From an uncultured Clostridia bacterium (GTDB lineage: Bacteria; Bacillota; Clostridia; Oscillospirales; Acutalibacteraceae): DNA of 11,287 nucleotides. Below are positions 5,989 through 11,287 of the stretch, piece after piece (position 1 is the first letter of the stretch; every line of letters starts with the position of its first letter). The stretch is taken from the NCBI GenBank assembly GCA_937877675.1, contig CALEIS010000104.1:1-11287 (forward strand), given 5' to 3'. The notes beneath the pieces were generated by a model that saw nothing but the letters and a program-made list of their open reading frames with translations, was not told where the DNA came from and did not search any database. A program made the position numbers and the translations under genes.

Positions 5989-8046
5989 TTAAGCATTTTT
6001 GTAATATTCGTAATTTATACCACGACGATTATCTTTGAAATCCTTCATTACAGAATCCATTTGCTTATTCATTTCATCTGCGATTTCAGGATATGTACTT
6101 GTACGGTTGTAGTTTTCACCTTTATCATCAGAGAGAACAAAGAGCCAATTCTTACGAGTTTTGTCAAAGAATGCAGGGTTATCATTCTGCATCTTACGGA
6201 AATATTTGAATGTTACATATTCGTTTTCAGTAAGAACAGGGTATTTATAATCCTTATATTCTTCACGAGCAAGAACATCCCTAGTTTCTGCTGTATATTG
6301 AATTGATTTAAGTTTTTCTCGTTTCATATGGAGAATTGGATGCTCAATAGTGTGAATTGCAGTATCGTCTTTAAGGACTGGCATCATTGATACACCGTCA
6401 ATAGTTCTGTCAAATGGTAAGAAATGTTCTGTACCACCGTTACCAGTAATTCCACAAAGGTCGATAAGTGTTGGGAACATATCACAAAGAACACCACTCT
6501 GTGTTCTTGTTTCACCCTTTTCCCAAAGTCCACCATTATTTTCCCATTTAATCATAAATGGAACTTTTTGACCTGCTTCGTATGCTAAATACTTACCACC
6601 ACGAAGTCCGCCTGTTGAGCCTTCAAGGGCAGGACCGTTGTCACTTGTGAAAATAATAATGGTATCGTCCATAACATCTAATTCTTCAAGTGTGTTAAAG
6701 AGTTCACCAAGATAGTAGTCAAATTCTGTGATACAGTCAACATATGTACCCATACCAGTTGTGCCATCAAAACTATCACCTGCAAAAACAGGTCCGTGTG
6801 GCCATGGAGTTGCATAATAAGCAAAGAATGGCTCATCAGAATTTGTAACCTGGTCAGTAATCCAACCATTGATTTCTTCGTGAATCCATTCGCTTAATTT
6901 ACTTTGGTCTTTCTTACCATCAACAAACATTTCGTCAGTACCGTGAACAATTTCATATTCACCATTTTCTTCAGAAACATGGTAGAAAGGATTCATATCG
7001 TTAACATGGTGGCTACCATAGAAATAGTCAAAACCTTGGTTAGTTGGGAGATATTCACCATAGTCACCAAGATGCCACTTACCGAATGCACCTGTGTTGT
7101 AACCTGCACTCTGGAATACTTCAGCAATAGTGATTTCATCACCCAACATACCATCAACATTGTTACCCATTTCAATAGAATTGAAAAGACGAGTTGAAGC
7201 AAATGGTGAGAATGTGTCGAATGTTGGATAAATAACATTGTCAGCATATCCACGGAAAGGATAGCGACCTGTCATAAGACTGAAACGAGCAGGTGAGCAA
7301 ACTGAATATGCAGAATAGAAATTATCAAAGTTGAGTCCTTCTTCACCAATTCTGTCCATATTTGGTGTGTCATAAATTGCACCGTTAAGAGAAATATCAC
7401 CATAACCCATATCGTCCATCATAATGAAAAGCACATTAGGTTTATCAGTGGTGTTTTTATCAATTTTCTTTAAGTAGTCGTCGTGACCTTCCCAAAGTCT
7501 TTCAACATTTGGTTGTGAACGAAGATTCATTGTAAGTACATAAAGCACAGTAGCACCTGCAAGAACGATACTCATAATGCTTGTAGCCACAAATTTTGTT
7601 CCCTTTTTGTCAAAAGCCTTTTTACCTACAATAAAAAGAACAACAAGAGCAATAATGCAGGGAAGAACAAGTAAAATGTTACCACCTAAACGAACAAAGA
7701 AATTGTAATTACTTGCACCGGAGAAAAGTGGGTTTCCTTGGGATGTCCAACCTGCTTTACCACTTGAAAAAGCGCCAAAACCTGCATCAGCACCCCAGAT
7801 AGTATAGTACAATACTATTGAAAGAGCAGGAAATGCATATGCAATAAAATTCCATAAATAAAGCTTTTTAAAAATAAAAAGACCAAGAATAATAAGTGCA
7901 GATACAACGCACATATACGCTACATTGACAACCGCAACGATGTTAAGGCGCATTACTTGTAAAGCAATTGCAAGTATAATACCAACTACCATAGTAAGGA
8001 TAGGAAATAATTTTTTTGAGTTATCGAATAAAACTCCCTTTTTCAT
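5989..8046 (-). CDS. Membrane-anchored Cys-type sulfatase with LtaS-like topology
   Basis: This 685-residue protein should hydrolyse a sulfate ester at the outer face of the membrane. Residues 13-173 hold five likely membrane helices (about 13-31, 35-58, 64-83, 122-141, 152-173). Lys-rich loops at 2-12, 60-61 and 142-151 put the C-terminus outside. The catalytic alkaline-phosphatase-like domain begins NVLFIMMDDMGYGD (204-217) with metal ligands D211 and D212. The sulfatase signature CSPAR (250-254) supplies C250, the residue converted to formylglycine. GKWHLG (K323, H325), PWPHGP (H417), TSDN (D469, N470) and RGGK (K485) complete the family active site. AAGGAGGA lies before the ATG, inside the end of the upstream acyltransferase gene, two bases away. 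The substrate is unknown; host glycan or envelope sulfate are both possible. Confidence 0.93.
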   Translation of the reverse strand: MKKGVLFDNSKKLFPILTMVVGIILAIALQVMRLNIVAVVNVAYMCVVSALIILGLFIFKKLYLWNFIAYAFPALSIVLYYTIWGADAGFGAFSSGKAGWTSQGNPLFSGASNYNFFVRLGGNILLVLPCIIALVVLFIVGKKAFDKKGTKFVATSIMSIVLAGATVLYVLTMNLRSQPNVERLWEGHDDYLKKIDKNTTDKPNVLFIMMDDMGYGDISLNGAIYDTPNMDRIGEEGLNFDNFYSAYSVCSPARFSLMTGRYPFRGYADNVIYPTFDTFSPFASTRLFNSIEMGNNVDGMLGDEITIAEVFQSAGYNTGAFGKWHLGDYGEYLPTNQGFDYFYGSHHVNDMNPFYHVSEENGEYEIVHGTDEMFVDGKKDQSKLSEWIHEEINGWITDQVTNSDEPFFAYYATPWPHGPVFAGDSFDGTTGMGTYVDCITEFDYYLGELFNTLEELDVMDDTIIIFTSDNGPALEGSTGGLRGGKYLAYEAGQKVPFMIKWENNGGLWEKGETRTQSGVLCDMFPTLIDLCGITGNGGTEHFLPFDRTIDGVSMMPVLKDDTAIHTIEHPILHMKREKLKSIQYTAETRDVLAREEYKDYKYPVLTENEYVTFKYFRKMQNDNPAFFDKTRKNWLFVLSDDKGENYNRTSTYPEIADEMNKQMDSVMKDFKDNRRGINYEYYKNA

Positions 8047-8048
8047 AA

Positions 8049-8804
8049 TTAGTCCTCCTTATACTTTTTTGACTCATCAAGAATTATCTTGTGTACTTTT
8101 TCGTTAAGTTCTCTTACCTGTTCACGATTCATTGTGCTTGTTTCAATTGGGTCAAGAACAGTAACTGATACATCAGTAGGAGTAATAACACCACCAGCAC
8201 CTTCAAGAATTTTAAATGCATTTCTTATGTAAATTGGCACAACAGTAACACCTGTTTTTTGTACAATTTTAAAAGCACCATTTTTGAATTCATCAGGTGT
8301 GTTTGAAAAACCACGTTTTCCTTCAGGAAAAACAACCATTGAAAAACCGTTTTTGATTTGTTCAGCAGTTTTGTTAAGAGCCTTAACACCTTCTCGTGCG
8401 TTTTCCTGATTGATTGGAACACAATGAAGGATATGGCTTATTTGTTCAATTGCAAAGAAAGTGTTAAGCTGCATTCTCATTAAGAAACCATAATCAAAAT
8501 CCTTTAATGCATGTAACAAAATTGGAACATCAGCATAACTCTGATGGTTTGGAGTGAAAAGTACTGGACGGTCTGTTGGAATTTTTTCAAGACCTGTAAC
8601 AGTAACCTTTACTTTTGCCGCTTTACAAACAAAACCTGCCCATTTTTTTACAGCCTTAAAGCCGAATTTGTCAGCTTTTTCTTGTTTGCCCTTTTTTTCA
8701 AGTTGCTTATGGTAAAAAATCTTTGGTTCCATAACAACAAATAAGTGAGCGAAGATTTTTCCAAATGCTGCATAACTGAATGCTTTTTCTTTAAAATTTT
8801 CCAT
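8049..8804 (-). CDS. plsC: PlsC-like 1-acylglycerol-3-phosphate acyltransferase
   Basis: The 251-residue protein belongs to the LPLAT/PlsC family, which transfers an acyl chain to lysophosphatidate or a related lysolipid at the inner face of the membrane. Motif I is NHQSYAD (H87, D92, the catalytic HX4D) and motif III is FPEGKR (159-164); VVPIYI (188-193) fits motif IV. A weakly hydrophobic N-terminal segment (about 9-25) may attach it to the membrane. The gene lies four bases after the carboxypeptidase gene and two before the sulfatase gene, so the three form one transcript. The ATG at 8804 has AGAGG about ten bases upstream, a fair site. A true phosphatidate role is likely, but a specialised acyl acceptor cannot be excluded. 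Confidence 0.9.
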   Translation of the reverse strand: MENFKEKAFSYAAFGKIFAHLFVVMEPKIFYHKQLEKKGKQEKADKFGFKAVKKWAGFVCKAAKVKVTVTGLEKIPTDRPVLFTPNHQSYADVPILLHALKDFDYGFLMRMQLNTFFAIEQISHILHCVPINQENAREGVKALNKTAEQIKNGFSMVVFPEGKRGFSNTPDEFKNGAFKIVQKTGVTVVPIYIRNAFKILEGAGGVITPTDVSVTVLDPIETSTMNREQVRELNEKVHKIILDESKKYKED

Positions 8805-8808
8805 AATT

Positions 8809-9753
8809 TTATGCCTCTAAATAATCAATATATTCTTCTAAACACATACCAAGCTCATTCATTTTTTTAGCGTGTTCAACGCCAACATATCTGAAATGCC
8901 AAGGCTCATACATTATGCCAGTAATATCAGTTTTATCTTTTGCATATCTAAGAACAAAACCATAGTTTTCTGCATTTTCCATAAGCCATTTAAACTGTGC
9001 AGAATTTTCAAAGGATGTACTAAGTGTGAAATTGCCTTGCTGAAGAATATCAAAACCAAGACCTGTGTTGTGTTCACTTGTACCTGAGAAAGTGCGTTCC
9101 CAGTTTGCCTTTTCGATGGCTTTCTGTTCGGAAAGACCTTGACCCATATATGTATTAACTGAACGAGTAAATAATTTGTCCTGCAAATAAATACTTCTGT
9201 ATGCAGAAACAAGTTGAAGTGGCACACCTGCTTCTTTTGCAGCAGCAAACATATCCTTGAGTGGTTGGTAAGCAGCTCTGTCAACGGCTTTTGTGGAGTT
9301 GTGCTCTTCACAGTTCAAGAACATAGCATCAACAGAATTGCCGTTTGCCCAGTAAACCAAATCCCACTTAAAATCCTCAGGCAATTCATACTGTCTGTTT
9401 AAAAGCATAAGATTTCTGCCGTGTTTGAAGATGTCGGCAGGAACTGCATCAGGTGAACGATATTTAACAGTACTGTAAAAAGATGTTGAAACAGGAGGTT
9501 TTGGTTCATCATCCTCAGGATTTTCAGGTTCGGGTTGAATGTCTGTTGAGGGTTCTTCTTTTTCTTCGTCCTCTTTGTTACTTGCATTCTCATCAGGTTC
9601 AGTTTCATTGTTGTCCTTTTTTTCTGTACGAGAATAGCCTGTTTTTTTATCTTCAGAACCATCAGAGCATGATGTCAAAGGAATAATTGCAATACATAAA
9701 GCGACTATGATTGAAATTACCTTTAAAATAGTGTTTTTCTTTTTGTTTGACAT
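8809..9753 (-). CDS. D-alanyl-D-alanine carboxypeptidase-like lipoprotein (peptidase M15B, VanY type)
   Basis: The 314-residue protein is a surface lipoprotein with a zinc peptidase domain that trims the terminal D-Ala of peptidoglycan stem peptides. A basic, hydrophobic signal peptide ends in the lipobox LTSC (26-29). An acidic linker rich in Glu, Asp, Pro and Asn runs to about residue 90. The VanY-like domain shows SAYRS (183-187), the zinc motif SEHNTGLGFD (H228, D235) and EPWHFRYVG (E283, H286). The start is the ATG at 9753, eight bases after AGGTG; an in-frame GTG at 9762 lies within that site and is less likely. It is the first gene of the carboxypeptidase-acyltransferase-sulfatase transcript, with its own promoter upstream. 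Activity as a D,D- or L,D-carboxypeptidase is by family. Confidence 0.92.
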   Translation of the reverse strand: MSNKKKNTILKVISIIVALCIAIIPLTSCSDGSEDKKTGYSRTEKKDNNETEPDENASNKEDEEKEEPSTDIQPEPENPEDDEPKPPVSTSFYSTVKYRSPDAVPADIFKHGRNLMLLNRQYELPEDFKWDLVYWANGNSVDAMFLNCEEHNSTKAVDRAAYQPLKDMFAAAKEAGVPLQLVSAYRSIYLQDKLFTRSVNTYMGQGLSEQKAIEKANWERTFSGTSEHNTGLGFDILQQGNFTLSTSFENSAQFKWLMENAENYGFVLRYAKDKTDITGIMYEPWHFRYVGVEHAKKMNELGMCLEEYIDYLEA

Positions 9754-9790
9754 ATGTACCACACCTAATTCATGAAATGAAATATACTAT

Positions 9791-9820
9791 ATTATAGCAT
9801 GAAAAGAAGGTGAAATACAA
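9791..9820 (-). promoter_or_regulatory. Extended -10 promoter of the envelope operon
   Basis: On the minus strand, TGCTATAAT (9799-9791) is an extended -10 element with a consensus core. TTGTAT (9820-9815) lies 18 bases upstream of the core as a fair -35. The -10 overlaps a short perfect dyad, CTATA-T-TATAG (9787-9797), which may be chance in such AT-rich DNA. Confidence 0.72.
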
Positions 9821-9874
9821 GACCCTAATAATAGACATGGTGATGAAAAAATATGCTGTTTATGTAACGGTCTA

Positions 9875-9903
9875 TTGACAATTTTCTATTTTTGTTGTAA
9901 AGT
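9875..9903 (+). promoter_or_regulatory. Promoter of the unknown membrane protein gene
   Basis: TTGACA (9875-9880) is followed after 17 bases by TAAAGT (9898-9903), a 4-of-6 match to the -10 consensus. It points away from the envelope operon promoter, about 55 bases away, in the 189-base divergent gap. Confidence 0.62.
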
Positions 9904-9942
9904 ATTAGGGTAAATGTTTAACTTTTGAAAGGAGTTAAAAAA

Positions 9943-10839
9943 ATGGCTAAGAAACAGTTAACCCCAGAAGAATATAAAGCAAAGCTTGAAATAAAAGAAG
10001 CAAAAAGAGCAGCATTTTCAAAATCATTCTTTTCTGCACTTGCAGTTTTACTTTCACTTGTAATGGTGTACGGTGTGGTTGCTATTGCTCAGACAACAAT
10101 GTTATCAGTTGGCGGTGGCTCAGTAAGCACTGGTGCTGAAGCACCAACAGAAAAGGTGGAAGATGGTTCACATCTTGACTGGAGTGAGGATGCAGGAAAT
10201 GAAGACACTGGCGAAAATGGTGAAGGTGCTGGTGAAGAAGGAAACGGAGCTCCAACAACACCAATTGCACAGTATAGATTGTTTGTGAGTGCATTCAACG
10301 GTGTTAAGACAAATGCTAAATCTGCAACTCTTGTAAAGAAGAATGCATTTAACTATAATAATCATGTTAAGGCTGGTGCTCTCTCATCATTGGGCGAATC
10401 TCTTATGGGCTCACTTCTTAAAGAAGAAGCTGTAAATGCAACTTACACAGGTGGTGACATTGCAGCTAATTTCCCACCAGCAGGTAATACATGTAACCTT
10501 AAAACAGAAGATATAGCTGATATTAATTGCAGAGAAGAAGGCAATTACTATATCATCACAATCAGAGTTAAGGCAGAAACAGACCCAGAGTTTGGTTATG
10601 GTGTAGGCTCAGTTGCTTCAGTTCTTACAAAGAAATCAATTCAGGACCCAATTTCAAGCGTTCCAATTATCAATAGAATTGAGCCAAAATGTGCTTATGC
10701 AGTAACAGAAGTTACAGCAAAGATTGAAAAAGACACAGGCAACCTTGTTGAGTATTATTTCAACCTTCCAATGATTCTTTACATGGACAGCTACGAAATC
10801 GGTCTTGGTTTCGAAGAATGGTGGACAGTTGCTTATTAA
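9943..10839 (+). CDS. Unknown single-pass membrane-anchored protein
   Basis: I do not recognise a family in this 298-residue protein. Residues 1-27 are strongly charged and helical (LTPEEYKAKLEIKEAKRAAF), followed by one hydrophobic segment (about 28-50) that should anchor it, N-terminus inside. Residues 56-105 are a flexible Gly/Ser/Glu/Asp linker with repeats of G-E-N/G-E. The outer domain (about 108-298) has mixed helix and strand, with NYYIITIRVKAET as a clear strand pair, three Cys (184, 196, 250), and an aromatic end (EEWWTVAY). GAAAGGAG lies eight bases before the ATG at 9943; an in-frame TTG at 9925 lies upstream of that site and is unlikely. It is a single gene with its own promoter and terminator. 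A role at the cell surface is inferred from topology only. Confidence 0.8.
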   Translation: MAKKQLTPEEYKAKLEIKEAKRAAFSKSFFSALAVLLSLVMVYGVVAIAQTTMLSVGGGSVSTGAEAPTEKVEDGSHLDWSEDAGNEDTGENGEGAGEEGNGAPTTPIAQYRLFVSAFNGVKTNAKSATLVKKNAFNYNNHVKAGALSSLGESLMGSLLKEEAVNATYTGGDIAANFPPAGNTCNLKTEDIADINCREEGNYYIITIRVKAETDPEFGYGVGSVASVLTKKSIQDPISSVPIINRIEPKCAYAVTEVTAKIEKDTGNLVEYYFNLPMILYMDSYEIGLGFEEWWTVAY

Positions 10840-10860
10840 TTAAATAGGTACATAAATTTT

Positions 10861-10891
10861 AAGGACCCGACTTAATTGTCAGGTCCTTTTT
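10861..10891. terminator. Terminator between the unknown gene and spoVT
   Basis: AAGGACC (10861-10867) pairs with GGTCCTT (10882-10888), with one internal C/A mismatch and an inner GAC/GTC. The loop is TTAATT and a T-run follows on the plus strand. The minus-strand tail is AAAATTT, a weaker signal, so it mainly serves the plus-strand gene and may also stop spoVT transcripts. Confidence 0.85.
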
Positions 10892-10894
10892 GTT

Positions 10895-11287
10895 TTACTC
10901 TTCCGTCTGTTTACCTAAAAATGATGCTGCAACGGATAAAAGCTTGATTTCCGTCTGTGTGGGCATACTACCATCAGAGCTAAGCAAAAGCACAACAGCA
11001 CCTGCAACATCACCACCACCGATAATTGGAAAAGCAATTCCTGCTTCTTTTTCTTTGTCACTCAAAGGATAAAGTGCCTTTGTGTCAGGGGATGCCACAT
11101 AGTTTTCACGGTCTTCCATAAGCTTTTCAAGTTCAGCGGAAATGTGCTTGTCCATAGCATCCTTTTTTGACATTCCAGAAACTGCAATAACATGGTCACG
11201 GTCGGTAATAATTACAGGCAAATTTGTAGCTCTGTGCAATACATCCGTGTATTGACTCGCAAATTCTGATAACTCACCAATGGGAGA
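10895..11287 (-). CDS. spoVT: Stage V sporulation protein T, C-terminal part (5' end outside window)
   Basis: The frame is open to the window edge and encodes the last 130 residues of SpoVT, a forespore transcription factor that tunes sigma-G-dependent genes and spore coat and germination functions. The visible part starts SPIGELSEFASQYTDVLHRA, the linker helix after the AbrB-like DNA-binding domain. It continues with the GAF-like domain: LPVIITDRDHVIAVSGMSKK, later IAFPIIGGGDVAGAVVLL and AASFLGKQTEE at the end. These match the Bacillus subtilis pattern as I recall it, block by block. The DNA-binding N-terminus lies outside. A TTG at 11239 is an internal Leu codon, not a start. Its presence indicates an endospore former. 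Confidence 0.93.
   Translation of the reverse strand, partial: SPIGELSEFASQYTDVLHRATNLPVIITDRDHVIAVSGMSKKDAMDKHISAELEKLMEDRENYVASPDTKALYPLSDKEKEAGIAFPIIGGGDVAGAVVLLLSSDGSMPTQTEIKLLSVAASFLGKQTEE

Noticed and set aside
5989..8046. Call as lipoteichoic acid synthase (LtaS) because of five helices plus an extracellular sulfatase fold
   Set aside because: The nucleophile site is Cys in CSPAR with a full arylsulfatase active site, and a maturase gene is adjacent; LtaS uses Thr and lacks this signature.
9399..9662. Lys/Asn-rich open frame on the minus strand within the carboxypeptidase gene
   Set aside because: It is another reading frame of the acidic low-complexity linker; the composition follows from the codons of the real gene.
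10082..10365. Several minus-strand frames opposite the Gly/Glu-rich stalk of the unknown membrane protein
   Set aside because: They arise from the repetitive codons of the stalk; none has a ribosome binding site or a plausible fold.
10895..11239. A complete 114-residue GAF-domain protein starting at 11239
   Set aside because: That codon is TTG inside the conserved SpoVT linker, and the frame stays open with matching sequence to the window edge.
1..11287. CRISPR array, insertion sequence, integrase or defence system
   Set aside because: No regularly spaced repeats, terminal inverted repeats, transposase or nuclease motifs were seen.

Overview
The window looks like chromosome of an AT-rich, anaerobic, spore-forming Firmicute of the class Clostridia. 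Four things point there: the rpoA-rplQ end of the ribosomal operon, a SpoVT-type sporulation regulator at the right edge, an oxygen-sensitive radical-SAM sulfatase-maturating enzyme, and strong AGGAGG-type ribosome binding sites with sigma-A-like promoters. A gut Ruminococcus/Oscillospirales-like lineage is plausible, but this is inference. No mobile element, CRISPR array, tRNA or rRNA was found.

Layout. (1) 1-768: 3' end of rpoA, then rplQ and a strong terminator that closes the ribosomal operon. (2) 782-1576: a lone XRE-type regulator with a four-helix membrane tail, preceded by an inverted repeat. It converges on (3) a YfcE/MJ0936-like phosphodiesterase on the minus strand, which probably starts at a TTG. 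(4) 2103-3038: three small overlapping genes of unknown function. (5) 3056-4734: a consensus promoter, a singlet glycine riboswitch with a 5' ghost aptamer and an intrinsic terminator, and an AGCS-family sodium:alanine/glycine symporter. (6) 4812-9753, minus strand: an envelope cluster transcribed in the order D,D-carboxypeptidase-like lipoprotein, PlsC-like acyltransferase, membrane-anchored Cys-type sulfatase. After a terminator comes the anaerobic sulfatase-maturating enzyme (anSME) on its own promoter. (7) 9875-10839: an unknown single-pass membrane protein, divergent from the envelope cluster. (8) 10895-11287: the C-terminal part of SpoVT.

How the genes fit together. The anSME should convert Cys250 of the neighbouring sulfatase to formylglycine in the cytoplasm. 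The sulfatase has five predicted membrane helices and an outward-facing catalytic domain, the layout of lipoteichoic acid synthase, but its nucleophile motif is that of a true sulfatase. Co-transcription with a peptidoglycan carboxypeptidase homologue and a phospholipid acyltransferase suggests a job at the cell surface. The symporter is probably switched off by glycine, because the aptamer and the terminator compete for the same bases. The least explained parts are the three-gene cluster at 2103-3038, the secreted or anchored protein at 9943-10839, and the leader of the anSME gene.
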